Origin: Xestospongia muta
Taxonomy: Eukaryota > Porifera > Demospongiae > Haplosclerida > Petrosiidae
Reading direction: 5' to 3'
NCBI GenBank assembly: GCA_963693285.1
Contig: OY848931.1
Location: forward strand, 5,001 to 69,000
DNA length: 64,000 bases
Shown here: positions 48,269 through 58,915 of the stretch, one piece after another
Numbering within the stretch: the stretch's first letter is position 1
How the letters are laid out: every line of letters starts with the position of its first letter
The notes under the pieces: generated by a model
What the model saw: the letters and a program-made list of their open reading frames with translations, nothing else
Database searches by the model: none
Told to the model about the DNA's origin: nothing
Made by a program: the position numbers and the translations under genes

Positions 48269-48762
48269 TCATTTCAACAACTCCTTAATTTCATCATCTT
48301 CAGCACAATCTCTGTAGGTTGTACCATCTGGCGACTTCCCCTCCTTATTAGCTCCCTAATTAAAAACAGGAAAATCTCATTAATTTTTATTAATAAAGGA
48401 ACAAATTACCTTTGATATTAATAGCCTTACACACTCAGTATGTCCTTCAAATATAGCAGCTAATAGAGCAGTAATACCATGTTTATCTGGCAACTATAAC
48501 AAGATAGTAATGTCATAAGATACTCCACTCACATCAATATTTGCTCCTTTTGTTAGAAGGTAATCAATGACATCAACTTGTCCATAATCAGCAGCATAAT
48601 GAAGAGGATTACGGCCATTAAGTAATTCAGCATTGACATCAAATCCAGACTACAAACAGTATGACATTTTAGGTCAATTTCATTTAAAATTACCTTTTCA
48701 CAGCTCTTTTTGACAGCATCTAAGTCTCCATTCTTAACTCCCCACAGCAATTCATCAGCCAT
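48269..48762 (-). CDS. MTPN: Myotrophin (V-1) ankyrin-repeat protein
   Basis: About 118 residues in four exons: [80 protein letters not shown], ending EIKELLK. The ankyrin repeats and the short length match myotrophin, which binds CapZ and limits actin capping. A CACGTG at 48813-48818 lies 51 bp upstream of the start. Confidence 0.92.
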
Positions 48763-49264
48763 TATTTCTCAGATTAGAATGTTAATACCTTACTGCATAA
48801 ACAAGATGTGATCACGTGAACTATCACCACACCCCAAAATTAAATTTTAATAATTCTTATTAAAATTTATTCATATTTACATATTATCATTATTCAATTT
48901 AATTCTAATACATATTATAATATTATGTTAGTGCTTTCTCAAAACTAAAAATAGAGCTATTGACTAGGTTTGTCTATATAATAATTAGTTATTAAAAAAA
49001 CAAGACAACTTACATTAACAGCTAGGTAATGATGACACATTCCATTAATAGTTTGGCACTTTGAGTGTATACAAATATGCCAAATATAGCATGAAAGTTA
49101 TTGATTATTAAATAACACATTTTTGGATTTATCCAAGATTACATTATATTAGTGATATGGTGTCCATATTATATTCTGTATCAATCTTTTGGATACTGAC
49201 TTTGGCTAGTAGCCAATCTATACACAAATTGTATATGTTTATAATATAAGTAGATCATAATAGT
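48763..49264. other. Intergenic region downstream of the triplication edge
   Basis: Contains the MTPN promoter (ATCACGTGAA) and AT-rich sequence with no coding signal up to the first unit of the triplication. Confidence 0.5.
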
Positions 49265-49461
49265 GAAATGTAATGATACAGTAGAATTAGAGAGGAGATG
49301 ACTCCAAGCATACAGTTGTATCCAAAGATGATATATAACCCATTAATGTGTAATGTATGAATCTTTTTCATTTAATGAACCATTGAATGAGTGAAGTTTG
49401 TATCTCTTTCATTTAATAAGCCATTGAATGAGTGATCTTTCAATCTCTTTCGTATAATGAA

Positions 49462-49644
49462 CTATTCACTAGTAATAGTTGTTGTTACTATGTTGTCTAC
49501 TGATAATTCTACTATATGCTGACAGTGCAGCTGACTATAGCATATAATGTTACAATACACCCCATTATGATTGCCATCTGCTGACGCTAAATTCTCTTGA
49601 TAACAAATGTTGGTGATTGATAAGATAAACATGACGCTCAGCAC
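49462..49644 (-). CDS. Unrecognised 60-codon frame, unit 1
   Basis: MLSVMFILSITNICYQENLA then GVYCNIICYSQLHCQ, ending TTITSE. The hydrophobic start could be a short signal peptide. The same length is kept in units 2 (51997-52179) and 3 (54374-54556), with about seven residue differences in total. With such recent copies, an open frame alone is weak proof of coding. Confidence 0.3.
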   Translation of the reverse strand: MLSVMFILSITNICYQENLASADGNHNGVYCNIICYSQLHCQHIVELSVDNIVTTTITSE

Positions 49645-49753
49645 ATAATGTGCTTCCCCAGGGATAGTCCCCTACACAAGTCATACGAGCTATATACTTT
49701 ATCCGATAACATACTATGAATATATTTATATCAAGTATAACATAGTGCTACAG

Positions 49754-49890
49754 TGACGTAATTTAGCATTTAGTGTAAGAGAAAGAAGCAATCCTATTGG
49801 TTGATTGACGTGTGATCTTTAGTGCTCCGAGAATAACGACCAAATATGGTAAGTTATTCGTAATGTAAATGACCGCGAGAATATAAAAAG
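49754..49890 (+). promoter_or_regulatory. Promoter of tiny Cys/His gene, unit 1
   Basis: TGACGTAA (CRE/bZIP-like) at 49754-49761, CCTATTGGTTGATTGACG (inverted CCAAT plus a second TGACGTG) at about 49793-49812, and a TATA-like AATATAAAAAGG at about 49880-49891. The same arrangement recurs at 52287/52412 and 54664/54789. Confidence 0.55.
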
Positions 49891-50045
49891 GGAAAGAGTT
49901 TTGGTAGCGTTAGCAAAAAGCGATTGAACAGCAAAAAGGTTATATCAATAGAGAGTATTTCAACGTTAAAGAAAGTATTCAAGTGAGGAGATTAAGTCAA
50001 TGTTTCCTAATGTCATATTGCTTGATTTATTATAGGTAGACAAAG

Positions 50046-50536
50046 ATGTGTCATAAGGTGATATTTATTATATCAATGCTTACATAAAATAATTCTATTG
50101 ATATGTAGTGCTCTGCTAGCGGATGTAGTACACCAGAAGATGGTGTCAAAACCAGCAGCTCTTGGTATACTTGTTACCAGACACATACATTTTGTAAAAG
50201 TCATCAACAAAAACAAAATTGTCCTCACCATCCCAGAAATGCTCATACCTGATAAACATTAATTAAAAACTCTAACTCTTTCCCTTTTTGTAATAGTATT
50301 AACATTTTAAATAGTGTTTTCATAGTGTGATAGGTTACCTAAGGTAGAAATCTACTTACTCTTTATATTACAATATTATTTTACAGACTTTGAATACTCC
50401 ATGTGAAGGTTGTGGTAAATCAGTCAATGTTAAAAGATACATAATATTTACATGTCTACTAGCTCATCATTTATGTGAAAACTGTTCTAATAGTCAAGTC
50501 TGTCCTCTTCATCCAAGAGATAAAAGAAGAGTTTAA
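50046..50536 (+). CDS. Tiny Cys/His-rich gene with two alternative last exons, unit 1
   Basis: First coding exon ATG-TGT-CAT-AAG|GTGATA (MCHK, 50046-50057). Exon a (50109-50252) reads CSASGCSTPEDGVKTSSSWY, TCYQTHTFCKSHQQKQN, CPHHPRNAHT, stop. Exon b (50387-50536) reads TLNTPCEGCGKSVNVKRYII, FTCLLAHHLCENCSNSQV, CPLHPRDKRRV, stop. Both begin in phase 0 after a clean AG acceptor, so either can follow exon 1. The two share the spacing C-x3-H-x2-C-x2-[CH]-x5-C-x2-H, a plausible zinc site. Products would be about 51-53 residues. A 5' UTR intron (about 49987-50035) precedes. Family not recognised. Confidence 0.55.
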
Positions 50537-50559
50537 TGTCATCACTACTACTACAAATA

Positions 50560-50840
50560 TACTCTACACATTGCAGTACTCTCTATTGTTGCAGTACTCT
50601 ACACATTGCAGTACTCTCTATTGTTGCAGTACTCTACACATTGCAGTACTCTCTATTGTTGCAGTACTCTACACATTGCAGTACTCTCTATACATTGTAG
50701 TACTCTCTATATGTTGCAATACTCTCTATACATTGCAGTACTCTCTATACATTGCAGTACTCTCTATATGTGGCAGTATTCTCTATACATTGCAGTACTC
50801 TCTATATGTTGTACTATTCTACACATTGCAATTCCAGTAC
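50560..50840. repeat. Minisatellite TACTCTCTATACATTGCAG, unit 1
   Basis: About 15 units of 19-21 bp (variants ATTGTTGCAG, ATATGTTGCAG) directly after exon b. Because many units end in TTGCAG, the tract offers repeated splice-acceptor look-alikes. Shorter versions: 53085-53220 and 55445-55680. Confidence 0.9.
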
Positions 50841-50939
50841 TTTATGTTGTCATTATATTAAGTCTTTTGTACTTTGTGCTATTTAATCAAGTGTTTTTGG
50901 CAAGAACTCTTATTATTTCCAAAACATGAATTTTCAAAT

Positions 50940-51885
50940 GTTAAATTCTTTTGTATCTTTTTAAGTTCTTTGAATGGTAATAGTAGTTTTAATAGATTGT
51001 CTAATACGAGTCACTCTTGCTTTCATTGTTGTAAAGCTGTTGTGTAATGATTTTCACCTGTCTCTCTTTATAAACTGGTGTTAGTAGTCTTATCCTCAGG
51101 TGACTGAGGTATTCCCATATCTTCATTCCCAGTCCTGGTACCAGTCTGAATGTTAGGACTAATCATAGTCATATAGTCATAGTTCCAGTTTTAATATTAT
51201 GCTTAGAAGTTATATCCTCATTTCCAGTTTTAATAGCAGTTTGGATTTTAGGACTGATGTCCTTATTTCCAGTTCTGGTACCAGTCTGTGTCTTATAACT
51301 GACCTTAGTAGTAGGTGTGGTAGATGTGTAATTGGATTGTTTTCTATCTTTTAAAGCATGTAATATAACATCTCTTAATACAACCAAGCATTCTTGAAAT
51401 TTAACAGAAGTATTGATGCCTACATTGAATGAGGACAGCTCCTTAAATAATTACCAAATAATAATCAATAATTACCTGCAGCAACAGGGTTATGTAATAG
51501 TCCATGAAGAAATTCATATAACACTTTATGACAAAGAGTCTTGTCTTCTGATGTCAAAATCTGGTTACTCTCCTGGTAATTATTATCTTATTAACTAAAT
51601 AATTATTGTAATGTAGTTATACCTCATTACATTGAAGATGTGTTAATTTGTTTTCAAGTTCTGCTATTTTTTCTATCAACTGACGAATTATTGCTTTGTC
51701 ATCAAGTTCTTCATTACGTCTAATAAAAGAGAATGATCACATGATAATCATGTGACATAAATGTACCTGGCTTTATTAGAAATACTTACAACTCACTGTG
51801 CGAATCGACAGGTTGACACTGTCTCAAACAAGTTGTTTTGTTCAGCAGACACAATATAGTCACACAAATACCTTCAAATCTTTTA
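50940..51885 (-). pseudogene. Truncated KIF6 3' fragment, unit 1
   Basis: Contains KIF6-like exons for the motor end (about 51780-51880), EELDDKAI.. / KIAELENKLTHLQCNE (about 51630-51720), TSEDKTLCHKVLYEFLHG (about 51470-51590) and VVLRDVILHALKDRKQSN (51300-51387). Relative to the intact gene, about 1 kb between RKQSN and TSTTPTTKVSYK is deleted. Downstream, an 18-bp insertion and a stop (GTMTI) end the frame before the IQ motif. No motor start is present. Confidence 0.8.
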
Positions 51886-51996
51886 CATAATAATGATACA
51901 TTAGAATTAGAGAGATGAATCCAATCATACAATTACATATAAAGATGATACATAACCCATTAAAATGTAATGTCTGAATCTATTTCATTTAATGAA

Positions 51997-52179
51997 CTAT
52001 TCACTAGTAATAGTAGTTGTTACTATGTTGTCTACTGATAATTCTACTATATGCTGACAGTGCAGCTGACTATAGCATATAACGTTATAATACACCCCAT
52101 TATGATTGCCATCTGCTGACGCTAAATTCTCTTGATAACAAACGTTGGTGATTGATAAGATAAACATGACATTCAGCAC
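51997..52179 (-). CDS. Unrecognised 60-codon frame, unit 2
   Basis: Copy of 49462-49644 (MLNVMFILSITNVCYQENLA...). Same caveats. Confidence 0.3.
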   Translation of the reverse strand: MLNVMFILSITNVCYQENLASADGNHNGVYYNVICYSQLHCQHIVELSVDNIVTTTITSE

Positions 52180-52577
52180 ATAATGTGCTTCCCCAGGGAT
52201 AGTCCCCTACACAAGTCATATGAGCTATACTTTATCCGATAACATACTATGAATATATTTATATCAAGTATAACATAGTGCTACAGTGACGTAATTTGGC
52301 ATTTAGTGTAAGAGAAAGAAGCAATCCTATTGGTTGATTGACGTGTGATCTTTAGTGCTCCGAGAATACGACCAAATATGGTAAGTTATTTGTAATGTAA
52401 ATGATCGCGAGAATATAAAAAGGGAAAAAGGTTTGGTAGCGTTAGCAAAAAGCGATTGAACAACAAAAAGGCTATATCAATAGAAAGTATTTCAACGTTA
52501 AAGAAAGTATTCAAGTGAGGAGATTAAGTCAATGTTTCCTAATGTCATATTGCTTGATTTATTATAGGTAGACAAAG

Positions 52578-53060
52578 ATGAAGGTGATATTTATTATATT
52601 AATGCTTACATAACATAATTCTATTGATATGTAGTGCTCTGTTTGTGGATGTAGTACACCAAATGATCGTGTCCAAAGCGGAAAGCCTTATAGATGTGAA
52701 GTTAAACATGTATTCTGCCATAGTCATCGAAATAAAGACTATTGTCCTGTACATCACAGCTCTCCTCGTAAATAGCAATCCTTTGATTCCAAACTCTAAC
52801 TCTTTCCCTTTTTGTAATAGTATTAACATTTTAAATAGTGTTTTCATAGTGTGATAGGTTACCTAAGGTAGAAATCTACTTACTCTTTATATTACAATAT
52901 TATTTTACAGACTTTGAATACTCCATGTGAAGGTTGTGGTAAATCAGTCAATGTTAAAAGATACATAATATTTACATGTCTACTAGCTCATCATTTATGT
53001 GAAAACTGTTCTAATAGTCAAGTCTGCCCTCTTCATCCGAGGGATAAAAGAAGAATTTAA
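52578..53060 (+). CDS. Tiny Cys/His-rich gene with two alternative last exons, unit 2
   Basis: First exon ATG-AAG|GTGATA (52578-52583). Exon a (52635-52775): CSVCGCSTPNDRVQSGKPYR, CEVKHVFCHSHRNKDY, CPVHHSSPRK, stop. Exon b (52911-53060): as unit 1 but ending RRI. Exon a differs strongly from unit 1 (different linker and C-terminus) but keeps every Cys/His of the C-x3-H-x2-C-x2-H-x5-C-x2-H frame. A TATA-like box lies at about 52411-52422. Confidence 0.55.
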
Positions 53061-53339
53061 TGTCATCACTACTACTACAAATATACTCTACATATCGCAG
53101 TACTCTCTATACATTGTAGTACTCTCTATATGTTCCAGTATTCTCTATACATTGCATTATTCTCTATACGTTGCAGTACTCTCTATATGTTGTACTATTC
53201 TACACATTGCAGTTCCAGTACTCTATGTTGTGATTATATAAACTCTTTTGTACTTTGTGCTATTTAATCAAGTGTTTTTGGCAAGAACTCTTATTATTTC
53301 CTAAAGATGATTTTTCAAATGTTAAATTCTTTTAAATTT

Positions 53340-54260
53340 TTTCCAAGTCTTTGAATAGTAATAGCAGCTTAAATACATTGTCTAATACGAGTCACTCTTG
53401 CTTTTGTTGTTACAAAGCTGTTGTGTAATGTTTTTCACCTGTCTCTCTTAATAAACTGATATTAATAGTCTTATCCTCAGGTGACTGAGGTATTCCCATA
53501 TCTTCATTCCCAGTCCAGGTACCAGTCTGAATGTTAGGACTAATCATAGTCATATAGTCATAGTTCCAGTTTTAATATTATGCTTAGAAGTTATATCCTC
53601 ATTTCCTGTTTCAATAGTGGTTTGATTTTAGGACTGATGTCCTTATTTCCAGTCCTGGTACCAGTCTGTGTCTTATAACTGACCTTAGTAGTAGGTGTGG
53701 TAGATGTGTAATTAGGTTGTTTTCTATCTTTTAAAGCATGTAATATAACATCTCTTAATACAACCAAGTATTCTTGAAATTTAACAGAAGTATTGATGCC
53801 TACATTGAATGAGGACAGCTCCTTAAATAATTACCGAATAATCAATAATTACCTGCAGGAACAGGGTTATGTAATTGTCCATGAAGAATATCATATAACA
53901 CTTTATGACAAAGAGTCTTATCTTGTGATGTCAAAATCTGGTTACTCTCCTGGTAATTATTATCTTATTAACTAAATAATTATTGCAATGTAGTTATACC
54001 TCATTACATTGAAGATGTGTTAATTTGTTTTCAAGTTCTGCTATTTTTTCTTTCAACTGACGAATTATTGCTTTGTCATCAAGTTCTTCATTACGTCTAA
54101 TAAAAGAGAATGATCACATGATAATCATGTGACATAAATGTACCTGGCTTTATTAGAAATACATACAACTCACTGTGCAAATCGACAGGTTGACACTGTC
54201 TCAAACAAGTTGTTTTGTTCAGCAGACACAATATAGTCACACAAATACCTTCAAATCTTT
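53340..54260 (-). pseudogene. Truncated KIF6 3' fragment, unit 2
   Basis: Same exon set and the same roughly 1-kb internal deletion as unit 1, ending abruptly near 54255 inside the exon with the CRFAQRV-like sequence. Shared deletion shows units 1 and 2 descend from one already deleted copy. Confidence 0.8.
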
Positions 54261-54373
54261 TACATAATAATGATACATTAGAATTAGAGAGATGAATCCA
54301 ATCATACAATTACATATAAAGATAATACATAACCCATTAAAGTGTAATGTCTGATTCTTTTTCATTTAATGAA

Positions 54374-54556
54374 CTATTCACTAGTAATAGTAGTTGTTAC
54401 TATGTTGTCTACTGATAATTCTACTATATGCTGACAGTGCAGCTGACTATAGCATATAATGTTACAATACACCCCATTATGATTGCCATCTGCTGACGCT
54501 AAATTCTCTCGATGACAAATGTTGGTGATTGATAAGATAAACATGACGCTCAGCAC
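54374..54556 (-). CDS. Unrecognised 60-codon frame, unit 3
   Basis: Copy of 49462-49644 (MLSVMFILSITNICHRENLA...). Same caveats. Confidence 0.3.
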   Translation of the reverse strand: MLSVMFILSITNICHRENLASADGNHNGVYCNIICYSQLHCQHIVELSVDNIVTTTITSE

Positions 54557-54937
54557 ATAATGTGCTTCCCCAGGGACAGTCCCCTACACAAGTCATATGA
54601 GCTATACTTTATCCGATAACATACTATGAATATATTTATATCAAGTATAACATAGTGCTACAGTGACGTAATTTGGCATTTAGTGTAAGAGAAAGAAGCA
54701 ATCCTATTGGTTGATTGACGTGTGATCTTTAGTGCTCCGAGAATAACGACCAAATATGGTAAGTCATTAATAATGTAAATACTGTGAGAATATAAAAAGG
54801 GAAAGAGTTTTGGTAGCGTTAGCAAAAAGTAATTGAACAGTGTCAAAAGTTATATCGATATAAAGTATTACTCAAGTAAGGAGGTTAAGTTTATATGTTA
54901 TATGTTATATTGCTTGGTTTATTCCAGGTAGAACAAA

Positions 54938-55427
54938 ATGGGTAATTGTCAGGTGATTCTTTACTATAGCAAATGCTTATAACATACATTGATTTATATA
55001 GTGCTCTATTAGTGGATGTAGTACATCAGAAGATCGTGTCCAAAGTGGAAAGCCTTATACATGTGAAGTTGAACATGTATTCTGCTATAGTCATCGAAAT
55101 AAAGACTATTGTCCTGTACATCACAGCTCTCCTCGTAAATAGCAATCCTTTGATTCCAAACTCTAACTCTTTCCCTTTTTGTAATAGTATTAACATTTTA
55201 AATAGTGTTTTCATAGTGTGATAGGTTACCTAAGGTAGAAATCTACTTACTCTTTATATTACAATATTATTTTACAGACTTTGAATACTCCATGTGAAGG
55301 TTGTGGTAAATCAGTCAATGTTAAAAGATACATAATATTTACATGTCTACTAGCTCATCATTTATGTGAAAACTGTTCTAATAGTCAAGTCTGCCCTCTT
55401 CACCCAAGAGATAAAAGAAGAGTTTAA
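54938..55427 (+). CDS. Tiny Cys/His-rich gene with two alternative last exons, unit 3
   Basis: First exon ATG-GGT-AAT-TGT-CAG|GTGATT (MGNCQ, 54938-54952). Exon a (55002-55142): CSISGCSTSEDRVQSGKPYT, CEVEHVFCYSHRNKDY, CPVHHSSPRK, stop. Exon b (55278-55427): identical in sense to unit 1 (ends RRV). Phase 0 at all junctions again. The first exon differs from units 1 and 2, so the N-terminus evolves fast while the Cys/His core is constant. Confidence 0.55.
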
Positions 55428-55778
55428 TGTCATCACTACTACTACAAATATACTCTACACATTGCAGTACTCTCTATTGTTGCAGTACTCTACACATTGC
55501 AGTACTCTCTATATGTTGCAGTACTCTACACATTGCAATACTCTCTATACATTGTAGTACTCTCTATATGTTGCAGTATTCTCTATACATTGCAGTACTC
55601 TCTATATGTGGCAGTATTCTCTATACATTGCAGTACTCTCTATATGTTGTACTATTCTACACATTGCAGTTCCAGTCTCTATGTTGTCATTATATTAAGT
55701 CTTTTGTACTTTGTGTTATTTAATCAACTGTTTTTGGCAAGAACTCTTATTATTTCATAAATATTGAGTTTTGAAATG

Positions 55779-58700
55779 TTAACTTCTTTTATATTTTTTC
55801 CAAGCTCTTTGAATAGTAATAGCAGCTTTAATACATTGTCTAATACGAGTCACTCTTGCTTTTTGTTGTTGCAAAGCTGTTGTGTAATGTTTTTCACCTG
55901 TCTCTCTTGATAAACTGATGTTAATAGTCTTATCCTTAGGTGACTGAGGTATTCCCACATCTTCATTCTCAGTCCTGGTACCAGTCTGAGTCTTAGGACT
56001 AACCATAGTCATAGTTCCAGTTTTAATATTATGCTTAGTAGTTATATCCTCATTTCCAGTTTTCATAGTGGTTTGAATTTTAAGAGTGATGTCCTCATTT
56101 CCAGTCCTGGTACCAGTCTGTGTCTTATAACTGACCTTAGTAGTAGGTGTGGTAGATGTGCTATGTAATAATTGACTCTTAAGAGTTGCTAGTCGATGAC
56201 GTGTTGCAGTTTCTTTTAGTTCAAGTTGCTTTTCAAACTGAGAGAGACGTAATTGGTTAATCTTGTCTGGTATCTGGTCATATTACAATAATAATAGTAC
56301 CATATTAACTATAATATTGTACCTCATGTCCTCCAGTAACTTGTAGAGGGCAAATAGGAGGAGAAAGTCTTTTATTTGATTTGACTATTTCAAGAGAACG
56401 ACGACTCTCAGATAATTTATGTACCAATTTACTCTACAAATAATAAAATAAATTTAAAAAATAGATTTCAAAAGATAAACTCTAACTTGTTTTAATTTGA
56501 GTTGTTGTTCTACTAATCTTTCTTTAATGATGTCATCCATTGTTGCTCCAGCAGGATTCTTTTCTAGACTCACAACTCTAGTATGTTGAGTTGATAGTTG
56601 TTCAGAGACTAGACTTAATTCATAGCTATTATAACACATACAATTATTATTAATGTAATATATAATATACTTACTTTAACTGGTTTACATGTAACTGAAG
56701 TTTTAAACATGTTACATTATCTTCTAAAGATTGTCTCTCAATTTCCAAAGCAATCTCTTTCTCAGGACTCGTTGAGGAAATATGTCTTCTATTATTTGAT
56801 GAATGTTTACCTGTACCAGAATGAGGTGAAAGTTTGTCTTTACCAGAATGAGATGAAGGATTATCTTTATCAGAATGAGGTGAAAGTTTGTCTTTACTAG
56901 AGTGAGATGACTGGTGATCACTAGAATGAGATGAGCGCTGATCATTAACAAAGAGTTGATCTTTAGAGTGAGGTGAGCACTGATGAGGTGAGAGTTGAGG
57001 CAAATGTTGATCAATTGAATTACTAGATTGAAGTACTTGTTGCTCTCTTTTATATTTAATTGGAGTTTTAACAGATTTACTAGGTTTAGTTGGAACTATT
57101 TTAGTATCTTCTTTGGTCTCTTCTTCATGCAAACTCACAAAGCCACTACTATAACTAGATGATAAATTAGATTGTTTTCTATCTTTTAAAGCATGTAATA
57201 TAACATCTCTTAATACAACCAAGCATTCTTGAAATTTAACAGAAGTATTAATGCCTACATTGAATGAGGACAGCTCCTTAAATAATTACCAAATAATAAT
57301 CAATAATTACCTGCAGCAACAGGGTTATGTAATCGTCCATGAAGAAAATCATATAACACTTTATGACAAAGAGTCTTATCTTCTGATGTCAAAGTCTGGT
57401 TACTCTCCTGGTAATTATTATCTTATTAACTAAATAATTATTGTAATGTAGTTATACCTCATTACATTGAAGATGTGTTAATTTGTTTTCAAGTTCTGCT
57501 ATTTTTTCTTTCAACTGACGAATTATTGCTTTGTCATCAAGTTCTTCATTACGTCTAATAAAAGAGAATGATCACATGATAATCATGTGACATAAACGTA
57601 CCTGGCTTTATTAGAAATACATGCAACTCGCTGTGCAAATCGACAAGTTGACACTGTCTCAAACATGTTGTATTGTTCAGCAGACACAGTAGCTATCATA
57701 GCAGTCACACAATTGCCTCCTAAGCTATCTCGTAACACCATTGTTAATAAAGAGTTACGATAGGGGACAAACCCACGACTAGCACAACGACTACTTGGTC
57801 TAACATCTTGTAGACTACGAGCTTGTCTTTGAAGTGTAACTATAACATGTTCTAAATGATGAAGTGATAAATTTATATATTTTGCTTCTTCTAAAATCTG
57901 TCCATCGACTCTAGTTTTAGCAACTCTTTCTGACCCAGCTAAATCTACAAGATTAAGTTTAGATCTGTAACAATAGACAATGTTAGTAACATCTATTATG
58001 TTATAGAAATGTACCTAGTTCTTGTGTCAGATCCTTGTTGTTGAGCTGTTAACATTAATGTAAATATTGTGTGAGAACGTGAAGAGCTAGCATTCATTAC
58101 TGTTTCAGCTACTTTACGACAAGTGCTCCCCTATGCATAAAAATTAATCACATACATAATTACAGGAGTATACCTCAAATAATAGATTAAGTGCTACTTG
58201 TTCAGTTGTAGCTAAATGAATTGATAAATTTTTAACATGAATTTCTCCATTTATTCCTTCAGTTACTTTGACCTATAACAAAGATACTAATAGTATAGTT
58301 AAATGGAGTAACATTACTTTGGGTAAGGCAGTACTCAGAGTGGCTGTTCTACTGGCAGGATTTAATAGATCATAACCAGTATCTTGATAAATTTCCATGT
58401 AAGAAATATGTAAGGTGATATCTTCATTAATTTGTCTCTCCTCTATAGCCTTATAAATAGTGGAGATAATTCGAGGTATCAACCCACGCTCATTATAACA
58501 TCTTGCACTACCTTCAATAGTATATGTTTTACCAGATGCAGTCTGTCCGTATGCAAATATCGTACCATTATAGCCCTCCAAAAACTTGTCTACTATATGT
58601 CTAGCCACAGTATTAAACACTTCATCTTGAGTACTGGATTGTGTAAATACATGTTTGAATGGAAAGATATATTCTTTATAATGAGGTTCAGCAAACCGAG

Positions 58701-58827
58701 AGTATCTGTCATCACTTTTCACTCCAAATTTTATTTTGATTTCATTGTTAGCACTTGTTAGATCCTTATAATATTGTGTAGGCGGAGAAGGAGGTCGAAT
58801 TCGAGCATATACAGCTATCTGGGACAT
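55779..58827 (-). CDS. KIF6: KIF6-like kinesin (kinesin-9 family)
   Basis: Starts MSQIAVYARIRPPSPPTQYY. Motor: HVFTQSSTQDEVFNTVARHI, P-loop GQTASGKTYTIEG, GLIPRIISTIYKAIEERQIN, HISYMEIYQDTGYDLLNPAS (the GYDLL run is typical of KIF6), switch I ASSSRSHTIFT near 58100, switch II KLNLVDLAGSERVAKT near 57950, VPYRNSLLTMVLRDSLGGNC near 57750, CRFAQRVACISNKARRNEEL. Tail: coiled coil, a Ser/His-rich segment near 56.9 kb with SSHSSKDK-type repeats, Thr/Lys-rich repeats (TGTRTGNEDI) and a C-terminal IQ motif AAITIQRAWKKYKRS. The repeats GTRTGNEDIT are polymorphic among the triplicated copies. Frame intact. Confidence 0.88.
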
Positions 58828-58915
58828 ATCTCATTGTTTGTTACCTAGCAACGTTATAACGAATTAACGATTACAAGCCAGCCACACCCATTCTGCAGAT
58901 GAGGGTGTATTTGCA
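58828..58915. promoter_or_regulatory. Bidirectional KIF6/TTC17 promoter with RFX X-box
   Basis: GTTACCTAGCAAC (58840-58852) is a perfect X-box half-site pair, 12 bp upstream of the KIF6-like start and about 63 bp upstream of the TTC17 start; 88 bp separate the start codons. Confidence 0.65.

Larger units (their letters stand above)
49265..57720. repeat. Tandem triplication (units about 2.4-2.6 kb plus extended third unit)
   Basis: The landmark GATACAGTAGAATTAGAG / GATACATTAGAATTAGAG occurs at 49276, about 51896 and about 54273. Each unit then has a minus-strand 60-codon frame, a CRE/CCAAT/TATA promoter, a tiny Cys/His gene with two last exons, a 19-bp-type minisatellite, and KIF6 3' exons on the minus strand. 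In units 1 and 2 the KIF6 part is internally deleted and cut at about 51880 and 54255. In unit 3 it continues into the complete gene, which is therefore the likely source. Confidence 0.88.

Noticed and set aside
50475..50929. Long plus-strand reading frames rich in YSLYIAVLS-type repeats (also at 52999-53241 and 55366-55760)
   Set aside because: They are translations of the TACTCTCTATACATTGCAG minisatellite and overlap exon b of the Cys/His mini-gene in another frame.
51997..52179. Strong claim for the 60-codon minus-strand frame as a secreted peptide gene
   Set aside because: Kept only as a low-confidence feature: three recent copies with few changes cannot prove coding constraint.
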